Shown here: positions 34,793-44,303 of the stretch, one piece after another
Numbering within the stretch: the first letter of the stretch is position 1
Layout of the letters: each line of letters opens with the position of its first letter
Origin: JADYZU01 sp964540965
GTDB lineage: Bacteria > Pseudomonadota > Alphaproteobacteria > Rhodobacterales > Rhodobacteraceae
Assembly (NCBI GenBank): GCA_964540965.1
Contig: CAZIOT010000006.1
Location: 124,001-188,000, forward strand
Reading direction: 5' to 3'
Length of the DNA: 64,000 nucleotides
Position numbers and translations under genes: made by a program
The notes under the pieces: model-generated
What the model saw: only the letters and a program-made list of their open reading frames with translations
Told to the model about the DNA's origin: nothing
The model's database searches: none

Positions 34793-34942
34793 ATGGACCG
34801 TATCAGCCGGGGCCTCATGGCCCTTACCCTTGTCGCCTTTGTCGCCGCCTGTCACCGCGGCGCCCCGGTCGAGGAATATGCCGCGCCGGTCGCCATCCCG
34901 GCCGTCACCGTCGAGCCGGTGTTCACGGGCAAGTACAACTGA
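34793..34942 (+). CDS. Tiny lipoprotein in the pcc block
   Basis: This 49-residue frame starts MDRISRGLMALTLVAFVAAC, with a lipobox (VAAC, lipidated Cys at residue 20). A short Ala/Pro/Val-rich tail ends in TGKYN. An AGGAG ribosome site lies 8 bp upstream of the ATG. It is placed between pccB and pccA on the same strand. The signal, ribosome site and context support it as a real gene; function unknown. Confidence 0.68.
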   Translation: MDRISRGLMALTLVAFVAACHRGAPVEEYAAPVAIPAVTVEPVFTGKYN

Positions 34943-34972
34943 CCTGAACCGGAAATCCGGGGGGGCGCGGTG

Positions 34973-35356
34973 ATGGAAAAGCACCGCGGCTTTCCGGGGC
35001 GCCTGTCGGGCACCGATTTCCAGTTCATCATCCGTCGGGCCAACCACAAGGAAGGCCCGACCAGGATCGTCCGGCGCGAACGCTATGCCGACCGCCGCCA
35101 GGCCGACCGCCGGGCCGACAGCGCCTTCATGGCCGCGCTCTGGGCGCATTTCGGCACCGAACCCTTCGTGCGCGGCAATCTGGATGCCGGCCGCCTGTCC
35201 TGGTTGATCGGGCGCGAGGTGGTGCCGGCCACGGACCGTTTCGACCCCGCCGATTACGACGCGCTGCTGCGCATCGACGAGGCGCGGGCCCGCGCCGCCT
35301 TTCCCGAGGTCTTTGCCGCGGACGCCCCCGATTACGGCTTCGAGGACGAAGAATGA
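34973..35356 (+). CDS. Conserved-looking cytoplasmic protein of unknown function
   Basis: The 127-residue protein has no signal or membrane segment. It is rich in Arg in the first half (IIRRANHKEGPTRIVRRERY, then RRQADRRADSAF) and acidic at the C-terminus (DYGFEDEE). No domain is recognised. The start is ATG 34973; a GTG three bases earlier is also possible. It lies in the pccB-pccA interval, collinear with the neighbours. Confidence 0.62.
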   Translation: MEKHRGFPGRLSGTDFQFIIRRANHKEGPTRIVRRERYADRRQADRRADSAFMAALWAHFGTEPFVRGNLDAGRLSWLIGREVVPATDRFDPADYDALLRIDEARARAAFPEVFAADAPDYGFEDEE

Positions 35357-35678
35357 CGGGCGGGAATCTGCCCCGGCCGATGCAATCTGCGCGGGAATCC
35401 GCCGGAAGCGGCGGGCCTTTGCGATTGGCCTTTGGGGGCGGGGCGTCCTCATGCCAGCATGATCCTGCAACCGGACGGACCAGCAGCCGGCCGGGGGCAG
35501 TTTCTCAGTACCGTTACCCTTCCCCACAGGAGTGGCCTGCCCCGACAAGGCGCAGGTCACTCCACCCCGCCATCTTGGGCGGCGGTTGCCTGCCGGGTCA
35601 GGAAAGCCTTGCTTGCGCCGACAGCGCGGCGATGGCAGGTTGCCCGGCATCTGGGGCAATCCTTATCGGAGAATATCC
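35357..35678 (+). other. 322-bp gap without a gene, containing a long hairpin
   Basis: No convincing coding frame is seen. A hairpin at 35529-35563 is described separately. CCGCC/GGCGG (35400-35415) followed by CCTTTG may be a weak terminator for the gene before. The rest shows nothing recognisable. Confidence 0.45.
35529..35563 (+). promoter_or_regulatory. Long 12-bp hairpin upstream of the small lipoprotein gene
   Basis: GGAGTG-G-CCTGC (35529-35540) pairs with GCAGG-T-CACTCC (35552-35563) across an 11-base loop. This forms a continuous 12-bp stem with one G-U pair. The left arm begins with the ribosome-site-like AGGAG. It lies 115 bp before the gene at 35679. Confidence 0.5.
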
Positions 35679-35894
35679 ATGTCGAAGATCGTCAAATTCC
35701 TTGGCCTTGTCGCTGTTGCCGGCACCCTGGCCGCCTGTGGTGAAACTGCCGCCGAACGCACTGCGACCGGCGCCGTCATCGGTGGCGCCCTTGCCGCCGT
35801 CACCGGCGAAGACATCGCCAACGGCGCCCTTATCGGCGGTGCTGCCGGTGCGGTGTCCTGCTCGGTCGCGCCTGCCGCGCCGAACTGCATCTGA
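35679..35894 (+). CDS. Small lipoprotein with glycine-zipper (YMGG-like) segment
   Basis: The 71-residue protein starts MSKIVKFLGLVAVAGTLAAC, with the lipidated Cys at residue 20. A GAVIGGALAAVTGED/GALIGGAAGAV glycine zipper (31-59) follows, able to insert in or pack against membranes. It ends in two close Cys residues. An AGGAG-type site (GGAGAA) precedes it. It resembles the short OsmB/YMGG lipoproteins. A strong terminator follows 40 bp later. Confidence 0.78.
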   Translation: MSKIVKFLGLVAVAGTLAACGETAAERTATGAVIGGALAAVTGEDIANGALIGGAAGAVSCSVAPAAPNCI

Positions 35895-35934
35895 TTTCCG
35901 CACGGCCGGTTTCCGGCCGGCGTGTGTTGCCGAA

Positions 35935-35973
35935 GGGCCGTCGGGGAGCGATCCCCGGCGGTCCTTTTTCTTT
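35935..35973 (+). terminator. Strong intrinsic terminator just upstream of pccA
   Basis: A 12-bp stem (35935-35946 with 35953-35964, including G-U pairs) with a six-base loop is followed by TTTTTCTTT. It ends only 27 bp before the pccA ATG. It should therefore end the upstream message or act as an attenuator for pccA. A smaller CGGCCGG/CCGGCCG hairpin precedes it (35903-35919). Confidence 0.82.
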
Positions 35974-36000
35974 GCCCGATCCACGCGAAAGTCCTGAGCC

Positions 36001-38001
36001 ATGTTCCAGAAAATCCTGATCGCCAACCGTGGCGAGATCGCCTGCCGCGTCATCAAGACGGCGCGCAAGATGGGGATCAAGACCGTCGCCGTCTATTCCG
36101 ACGCCGACCGTGGCGCGCTGCATGTCGGGATGGCGGACGAGGCGGTGCATATCGGGCCGGCCCCGGCGAACCAGTCCTATATCGTCATCGACCGCATCAT
36201 GGCGGCGATCCGCGAAACCGGGGCCGAGGCGGTGCATCCCGGCTATGGTTTCCTGTCGGAAAACCCGAAGTTCGCCGAGGCGCTTGACGCCGCCGGCGTC
36301 GCCTTCATCGGGCCGCCGGTCGGGGCGATCCAGGCCATGGGCGACAAGATCACCTCGAAGAAGATCGCGATGGAGGCCGGGGTCTCGACCGTTCCCGGCC
36401 ATATGGGCCTGATCGCGGATGCAGACGAGGCGGCGCGCATCGCCGGCAGCATCGGCTATCCGGTGATGATCAAGGCCAGCGCCGGCGGCGGGGGCAAGGG
36501 CATGCGCATCGCCTGGAACGACGCCGAGGCGCGCGAGGGCTTTGAATCCTCGCGCAACGAGGCCGCGGCAAGTTTCGGCGACGACCGCATCTTCATCGAG
36601 AAATTCGTGACCCAGCCCCGGCACATCGAAATCCAGGTGCTGGCCGACAGCCACGGCAATTGCGTCTATCTGCACGAGCGGGAATGCAGCATCCAGCGCC
36701 GCAACCAGAAGGTCGTGGAAGAGGCGCCGTCGCCCTTCCTTGACACCGCCACCCGCAAGGCGATGGGCGAACAGGCCTGCGCGCTGGCCCGCGCGGTGGG
36801 CTATGCCAGCGCCGGCACGGTGGAATTCATCGTCGACGGGGCCCGCAACTTCTATTTCCTGGAAATGAACACGCGGTTGCAGGTCGAACATCCGGTGACG
36901 GAACTCATCACCGGCATCGACCTTGTGGAACAGATGATCCGCGTCGCCGCCGGCGAACCGCTGCCCTTCCGGCAAGAGGACATCCGCCTTGACGGCTGGG
37001 CGATCGAGAACCGGCTTTATGCCGAGGATCCCTATCGCAACTTCCTGCCCTCGATCGGGCGGCTCACCCGCTATCGCCCGCCGGCCGAACGGGCCGATGC
37101 CAATGGCGCCGTGCGCAACGATACCGGCGTGTTCGAGGGCGGCGAGATCAGCATGTTCTACGACCCGATGATCGCGAAACTCTGCACCTGGGCGCCGACA
37201 AGGGCCGAGGCGATTGCCGGAATGCGCAGCGCCCTTGATGCCTTCGAGGTCGAGGGCATCGGTCACAACCTGCCGTTCCTGTCGGCGGTGATGGATCATC
37301 CGCGCTTTGTCGAAGGCGCCATGACCACCGCCTTCATCGCCGAGGAATGGCCCGAGGGCTTTGCCGGCGTCACCCTGCCGGACCGCGCCCTGCGCCGGGT
37401 GGCGGCGGCCGCGGCGGCGATGTTCCGCGTCGCGGAAATCCGCCGGGCGCGGCTGTCGGGCCGCATGGACAACCACGAGCGCAAGGTGGGCAGCGACTGG
37501 ATCGTCTCGCTTCAGGGCGCCTCGCTGCCGGTGACGATTGCCGCCGACCGCGCCGGCGCCGATGTGCGGCTGGCCGATGGCGAGGTGCTGCGCGTCACCT
37601 CGGACTGGGTGCCGGGGCAGACGCTGGCCCGGCTGATGGTCGGCGGCCAGCCCCTTGTCCTCAAAGTCGACAAGATCACCCAAGGGTTCCGTATCCGCAC
37701 CCGCGGCGCGGATCTGAAGGTCCATGTCCGCACCCCGCGCCAGGCCGAGCTGGCGGCCCTGATGCCGGTCAAGGCGCCGCCCGACACCTCGCGCTTCCTT
37801 CTGTGCCCGATGCCGGGGCAGGTGGTGAAGATCAGCGTGGCCGAGGGCGACGAAGTGCAGGAGGGCCAGGCGCTGGCCACCGTCGAGGCGATGAAGATGG
37901 AGAACATCCTGAGGGCCGAACGGAAGGGCGTGGTCAGCCGAATCGCCGCCGCGGCCGGTCAAAGCCTCAAGGTCGACGACATCATCATGGAGTTCGAATA
38001 G
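36001..38001 (+). CDS. pccA: Propionyl-CoA carboxylase alpha subunit (biotin carboxylase/biotin carrier)
   Basis: The subunit carboxylates its own biotin with ATP and bicarbonate for PccB. The 666-residue protein has the biotin carboxylase domain (1-450; LIANRGEIACRVIKTA start, ATP-grasp KASAGGGGKGMRI near 158, catalytic EMNTRLQVEHPVTE near 288). A linker domain follows, and then a C-terminal biotinyl domain with VEAMKMEN near 632. No clear ribosome site is visible, and a strong terminator lies just upstream. Its expression level relative to pccB may therefore depend on its own promoter or on readthrough. Confidence 0.96.
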   Translation: MFQKILIANRGEIACRVIKTARKMGIKTVAVYSDADRGALHVGMADEAVHIGPAPANQSYIVIDRIMAAIRETGAEAVHPGYGFLSENPKFAEALDAAGVAFIGPPVGAIQAMGDKITSKKIAMEAGVSTVPGHMGLIADADEAARIAGSIGYPVMIKASAGGGGKGMRIAWNDAEAREGFESSRNEAAASFGDDRIFIEKFVTQPRHIEIQVLADSHGNCVYLHERECSIQRRNQKVVEEAPSPFLDTATRKAMGEQACALARAVGYASAGTVEFIVDGARNFYFLEMNTRLQVEHPVTELITGIDLVEQMIRVAAGEPLPFRQEDIRLDGWAIENRLYAEDPYRNFLPSIGRLTRYRPPAERADANGAVRNDTGVFEGGEISMFYDPMIAKLCTWAPTRAEAIAGMRSALDAFEVEGIGHNLPFLSAVMDHPRFVEGAMTTAFIAEEWPEGFAGVTLPDRALRRVAAAAAAMFRVAEIRRARLSGRMDNHERKVGSDWIVSLQGASLPVTIAADRAGADVRLADGEVLRVTSDWVPGQTLARLMVGGQPLVLKVDKITQGFRIRTRGADLKVHVRTPRQAELAALMPVKAPPDTSRFLLCPMPGQVVKISVAEGDEVQEGQALATVEAMKMENILRAERKGVVSRIAAAAGQSLKVDDIIMEFE

Positions 38002-38163
38002 GCGATGGCCGCTGCCGGCCCCTTCCGATCCCGGCTGCGCCCCCCATGCCGCGCCATGGCATGGGCCGCGGTTCGGGAGGCAGTCCGCGGCGCCAGCGGG
38101 CCTTGTGCGCGACTTGCCTGTGCGCCCGCCCCTGACACGTCAGGGCGCGTCCTGACCCGCGGA

Positions 38164-38619
38164 TCAGCCGAGACCGTCGCGGATTTCCTGAATCCGCGAG
38201 GGCAGTTTGTCGATCTGGCGGCTGATCTCGCGCACGGTCCAGGGGTCGGGTTTGCGGAAGACCACCGTGCCGTCCTTGTCCACCAGGACAAGAGAAAAGC
38301 CGCGCGGCCGCAGGATGGCGCGCGCGTCGCTGCCGCCGGTGGTGTCGGTCAGCACGATCACGTCGCGACGGGCCAGTTCGGCGGCTCCGGCGGCGATCAG
38401 GCGCAGCTGTTCGCGGAACGGCGCCTGTTCGGGGCTGTCGGCAAAGACGATCAGGGCCCGGGCGCGGTAGCGCAGGTCGCCCAGCATCACGTCGGCGGCG
38501 TCGAACACCTGTTCGGGGTCGGCCAGCCAGCGGTCGATGGCCGCATCCTGCGCGGCAAGCGGCGTGGCGGCCACGGTGGCAGCGGCAAGGGCGAGGCGGG
38601 CAAAGGTCCGGCGGTTCAT
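38164..38619 (-). CDS. Exported DUF4174-family protein
   Basis: The 151-residue protein starts MNRRTFARLALAAATVAATP, a signal that looks Tat-like (RRTFARL) and is cleaved near AAQ at residue 24. The rest is a thioredoxin-like DUF4174 domain with RALIVFADSPEQAPFREQL and LVLVDKDGTVVFRKP. It has no CXXC pair, so simple redox activity is unlikely. Function unknown. It is on the opposite strand between pccA and scpA. Confidence 0.75.
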   Translation of the reverse strand: MNRRTFARLALAAATVAATPLAAQDAAIDRWLADPEQVFDAADVMLGDLRYRARALIVFADSPEQAPFREQLRLIAAGAAELARRDVIVLTDTTGGSDARAILRPRGFSLVLVDKDGTVVFRKPDPWTVREISRQIDKLPSRIQEIRDGLG

Positions 38620-38732
38620 GACAGGCAATATAGGCGCGTTCCGCGCGGATCCGAAGATGCGGAAGCCCATCCGGGTGCCGGCATCTGCCCCGGACCGCGC
38701 CGGCGGGCGATGACGAAAGGGAGAGAGCCGCG

Positions 38733-40859
<2,127 letters not shown>

Positions 40860-40973
40860 GGCCGCCCTTGCGGGGCATCGAGCCCCGCGCGGGCGGGCTG
40901 GCGCGGCCTAGTGCCGGCGTCGGGTGATGGTGAACCGCGCGTGGCACCTGTGCCGGAAAGGGAAGGAAACAAC

Positions 40974-41570
40974 GTGCAGCTTGACCATCTGGCCATCGTG
41001 GCGGCGGATCTGGACGAAGGCGCGGCCTGGTGCGAGGCGGCCCTGGGCCTGCCCCTGGTCGCGGGCGGGCGGCATCCGCAGTTCGGCACCTGGAACCGCC
41101 TGCTGTCGCTGGGTCCGGGCCTGTACCTTGAGGTCATCGCCCCCGATCCCGCGGCACCGCCACCGGGGCGGCCGCGCTGGTTCGGGCTGGATCACGCCGG
41201 CGCGCCGCGGCTGGGCAACTGGATCGTCCGGGTGTCGTCGCCCGAAATGATCCCGCCCGATCGCGGCGACAGGCTGGCCCTGGAGCGCGGCGACCTGCGC
41301 TGGCAGATCGGCGTGCCGGCGGACGGCCATGTGCCCAAGGGCGGCGGCCTGCCCACGGTGATTTGCTGGACCGCCGGCCAGCATCCCTCGGAGCGGCTGC
41401 CCGATACCGGCGCGCGGCTGGTCAGCCTGACCATCCGCCACCCCGATGCCGCCCGGCTGGCGCGGCAGGTACTGCCGCAGCTTGCCGATGACCGTGTCCG
41501 CTATGAACCGGCCGCGACGCCGGGCCTGTCGGCGGTGATCGCGACGCCCGCAGGGCAGCGGCGGCTTTGA
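40974..41570 (+). CDS. VOC-family (glyoxalase-like) protein
   Basis: The 198-residue protein begins VQLDHLAIVAADLDEGAAW, the first VOC beta-alpha module, with a later segment RLVSLTIRHPDAARL. The start is a GTG at 40974 directly after GGAAGGAAAC, preferred over an upstream ATG that has no ribosome site. Metal-binding residues typical of glyoxalase I are not clear, so the reaction is unknown. It follows scpA by 114 bp but is not the small methylmalonyl-CoA epimerase type. Confidence 0.72.
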   Translation: MQLDHLAIVAADLDEGAAWCEAALGLPLVAGGRHPQFGTWNRLLSLGPGLYLEVIAPDPAAPPPGRPRWFGLDHAGAPRLGNWIVRVSSPEMIPPDRGDRLALERGDLRWQIGVPADGHVPKGGGLPTVICWTAGQHPSERLPDTGARLVSLTIRHPDAARLARQVLPQLADDRVRYEPAATPGLSAVIATPAGQRRL

Positions 41571-41638
41571 CCGCAACGCAACCCGGCCCTCGCGCCATCG
41601 CGACTGGCGCGGGCGGCGGGGATCGCTATGGTGCGCCC

Positions 41639-42322
41639 ATGTCGATCTGGTCGCGCATCGCCGATGCCCTTGCCGCCCTTCGCAATGGCGAAGGGCTGTC
41701 GGCGGTGTTCGACCGCCTGCGCAACCCGCCCGAACGCAGCGTCGGCTTTGCCATTGCCGTCATCGCGCTGGGCGCCAAGATCGCCAAGGCCGACGGGCAG
41801 GTCACCCGCAACGAGGTGGTGGCCTTTCGCGAGGTGTTCCGCATTCCCGACGGCGAAGAGGCCAATGCCGGCCGGGTCTATGACCTTGCCCGGCAGGACG
41901 TGGCCGGGTTCGAGGATTACGCCGCCCGCATCCGCGCGATGTTCGGGCGCGACCGCAAGGTGCTGGAGGACCTGCTGGAAGGGTTGTTCCACATCGCCGT
42001 CGCCGATGGCGACTATCACGCCGGCGAGAATGTCTTTCTGGCCCGGGTGGCCGGGATCTTCGGCATCGAGGAACGCTGCTTCAACCGCATGCGCGCCCGC
42101 TTTGTGCCCGAGGCCGAGCAAGACCCCTGGGATGTGCTGGGCGTGCCCTTCGGCAGCCCGATCGCCGTGGTCCGCCGTGCCTGGCGGGCGCTGGTGCGCG
42201 ACAACCACCCCGACCGCATGGTCGCCCGCGGCGTGCCGGTCGAGGCGGTGAAACTGGCCGAGGCGCGCCTGATCGCCATCAACCGCGCGTGGGAGCGGAT
42301 CAGCGCCGGGCAGGCCGGCTGA
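41639..42322 (+). CDS. TerB-like and DnaJ-domain protein (DjlA-like)
   Basis: The 227-residue cytoplasmic protein has a TerB-like helical domain (about 35-140, with AIAVIALGAKIAKADGQVTR and IAVADGDYHAGE). A C-terminal J-domain (from about 160, PWDVLGVPFG and RDNHPDRMVARG) carries the HPD motif that stimulates DnaK. There is no membrane helix, unlike E. coli DjlA. Its stop shares a base with the ATG of the next gene. Confidence 0.85.
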   Translation: MSIWSRIADALAALRNGEGLSAVFDRLRNPPERSVGFAIAVIALGAKIAKADGQVTRNEVVAFREVFRIPDGEEANAGRVYDLARQDVAGFEDYAARIRAMFGRDRKVLEDLLEGLFHIAVADGDYHAGENVFLARVAGIFGIEERCFNRMRARFVPEAEQDPWDVLGVPFGSPIAVVRRAWRALVRDNHPDRMVARGVPVEAVKLAEARLIAINRAWERISAGQAG

Positions 42323-43347
42323 TGCTGCGGCTGGCCAGCTACAATGTCGAATGGTTCGACCACCTGTTCGACGATCTGGGCCAGTTGCGCGACGATACCG
42401 GCTGGTCGGGCCGGCAGGATGTCAGCCGGGCGCAGCAGACCGCGGCGCTTGGCGCGGTGTTCCGCGCCCTTGATGCCGATGCGGTGATGATCATCGAGGC
42501 GCCGGACCAGAACCGCCGCCGCTCGACCGTGCGGGCGCTCGAGAATTTTGCCCTGCGCTTTGGCTTGCGGGCGCGGGCGGCGCTGATCGGTTTTCCGACC
42601 GAGACGCAGCAGGAAATCGCGCTGCTCTACGATCCCGACCGCCTGACCGCCCGCCACGATCCGCGGGGAGAGCCGACCGGGCGGCGCGGCAACCGCGTGG
42701 CGCCGCGCTTTGACGGCGTGTACCGCATCGACCTCGATCAGGACGGGCAGGACGATCTTGTCACCTGGTCCAAGCCACCGCTGGAAGTGGCGGTGACCAC
42801 GGCGGGCGGCCACGACCTGCGCCTGATCGGCGTCCATGCCAAGTCGAAGGCGCCGCATGGCGCGACCGACGACGCCTCGGCCCTGCGCATCAGCGTGGAA
42901 AACCGGCGCAAGCAACTGGCGCAATGCCTGTGGCTGCGCGCCCGCGTGGAGCAGCATCTTGAGGCCGGGCAATCGCTGATTGTGATGGGCGATTTCAACG
43001 ACGGGCCGGGGCTGGACGAATACGAGGCGCTGTTCGGCCGCTCGGGCGTCGAGATCGTGATGGGCGAGAACGGCGGTCCCTATCTGCGCGACCCGCATGT
43101 CCGGCGCGCGCTCAAGCGCAAGTTCACCGCGCCGCCCACCACCGCCCGCTTCACCCTGCCGGACGGGCAGATGCTCTCGGCGCTACTTGATTACATCATG
43201 GTCTCGGACGATCTGATGGCGCATCTGCCGCGCTGGCATATCTGGCACCCGTTCGACAATGCCGCCTGCTATGCCGACCCCACCCTGCGCGAGGCGCTGC
43301 TGACCGCCTCGGACCATTTCCCGGTGACGCTCGACATCGAGATCTGA
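42322..43347 (+). CDS. Endonuclease/exonuclease/phosphatase-family protein
   Basis: The 341-residue cytoplasmic protein has the EEP fold signatures. They are LASYNVEWFDHLFDD at the start, the metal-ligand Glu in MIIEAPDQNRR near 53, VMGDFNDGPGLDEYE near 220 and the terminal SDHFPVTLDIEI. The fold fits a metal-dependent phosphodiesterase acting on nucleic acid or small phosphoesters; the substrate is not known. The ATG overlaps the stop of the DnaJ gene, so the pair is coupled. Confidence 0.83.
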   Translation: MLRLASYNVEWFDHLFDDLGQLRDDTGWSGRQDVSRAQQTAALGAVFRALDADAVMIIEAPDQNRRRSTVRALENFALRFGLRARAALIGFPTETQQEIALLYDPDRLTARHDPRGEPTGRRGNRVAPRFDGVYRIDLDQDGQDDLVTWSKPPLEVAVTTAGGHDLRLIGVHAKSKAPHGATDDASALRISVENRRKQLAQCLWLRARVEQHLEAGQSLIVMGDFNDGPGLDEYEALFGRSGVEIVMGENGGPYLRDPHVRRALKRKFTAPPTTARFTLPDGQMLSALLDYIMVSDDLMAHLPRWHIWHPFDNAACYADPTLREALLTASDHFPVTLDIEI

Positions 43348-43386
43348 GGGCTTGGCGGGGGGCGGGACAGACCCCATATTCGAGGG

Positions 43387-43740
43387 ATGAAACCCTTTGC
43401 CCTTGCCCTTCTGGTCCTTGCCGCCCCTGTCGCGGCGCAGGACGAGCCGCCCTCGCTCATGCAGCGCGGGGCCGAGATGTTCTTTCAGGGCCTGATGGAC
43501 GAAATGCAGCCGGCGATGGAGGATTTCGCCGGCATGGCCGCCGAGCTTGGCCCGCAGGTGCAGGCGCTGGCGCAGGAAATGGGCCCGGCCCTGCTGGCCT
43601 TCTTCGAAAAGGTGGACGAGATCCGCTATTATCAGGCGCCGGAATTCCTGCCCAACGGCGACATCATCCTGCGGCGCAAGCCGGACGCGCCGATCTGGGT
43701 CGCGCCCGAGGGTGAGACGGACGGCGGGGTGGACCTGTAG
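43387..43740 (+). CDS. Small exported protein of unknown function
   Basis: The 117-residue protein begins MKPFALALLVLAAPVAAQ, a signal peptide cleaved near residue 18. A helical Glu/Met-rich stretch (MFFQGLMDEMQPAMEDFAGM) is followed by a short beta-like tail (NGDIILRRKPDAP). No domain is recognised and there is no P-loop, so ATPase annotations sometimes seen for such proteins would be unsupported. It follows the EEP gene by 39 bp. Confidence 0.68.
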   Translation: MKPFALALLVLAAPVAAQDEPPSLMQRGAEMFFQGLMDEMQPAMEDFAGMAAELGPQVQALAQEMGPALLAFFEKVDEIRYYQAPEFLPNGDIILRRKPDAPIWVAPEGETDGGVDL

Positions 43741-43753
43741 GGCCGGGCGCCGG

Positions 43754-44275
43754 ATGGTGTGGAGCAAGCTCAAGGCGCGGATCGAGGCCGGATTTGCCGC
43801 CCCGGTGCGGGGGCGGGTCGCGTTGCGGGCAACCCGATACCGCCGCGCGCATGACGAGGCGGGCGAGGCGTGGATCACGCTGGATGGCGAACGCATTGCC
43901 TCTTTTGCAGACCTGACCTTCCTTGTCGAATCGTCCCGGCGCAGGGCCGAGCTTTGTGCCGAGGGGTTGGAGGGCGGGTCGCTTTACTCTGCGGCCGAAC
44001 GGGATGTCGCAGCGCGCGGGGTGGCCGCGCTCTGGGATGTCAAGGTCGCCCTGGCCGACTATCTGAACCTGTCCATCGACGCGATTCTGGCGTCCGAAAG
44101 CCGGGTGATCCGCGCGCTGGGGATGCTGGACCAAAGGCTGGGCAAGCGGCGGCTGCGCGGGATGGATGTCAGTGCCGACTTGCCGATGGTGCAGGCGTTC
44201 CATGCGATACGCTGCCGTCTGGAACGGATCGCACCGCAACCCGCAAAGGCAGCCGCAAGCGGCACCCCCGCCTGA
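43754..44275 (+). CDS. Conserved cytoplasmic protein, possibly SF0329-like
   Basis: The 173-residue protein starts MVWSKLKARIEAGFAAPVRG and has RVALRATRYRRAHDEAGEAW and a DGERIASF block near residue 48. The pattern resembles the uncharacterised SF0329 family as I recall it. No catalytic motif is seen. It starts 13 bp after the small exported protein gene and converges with ppx. Confidence 0.6.
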   Translation: MVWSKLKARIEAGFAAPVRGRVALRATRYRRAHDEAGEAWITLDGERIASFADLTFLVESSRRRAELCAEGLEGGSLYSAAERDVAARGVAALWDVKVALADYLNLSIDAILASESRVIRALGMLDQRLGKRRLRGMDVSADLPMVQAFHAIRCRLERIAPQPAKAAASGTPA

Positions 44276-44303
44276 TCGCGGGCCGCAACAGGCGACCGTT
44301 CCC

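Noticed and set aside
34599..34973. 124-codon frame after the DUF6497-like gene.
   Set aside because: It is in a different frame from the small lipoprotein at 34793, which has a ribosome site and lipobox; the longer frame becomes low-complexity Ser/Pro/Arg.
43387..43740. ATPase function for the small exported protein.
   Set aside because: There is no Walker motif, and the protein has a signal peptide.
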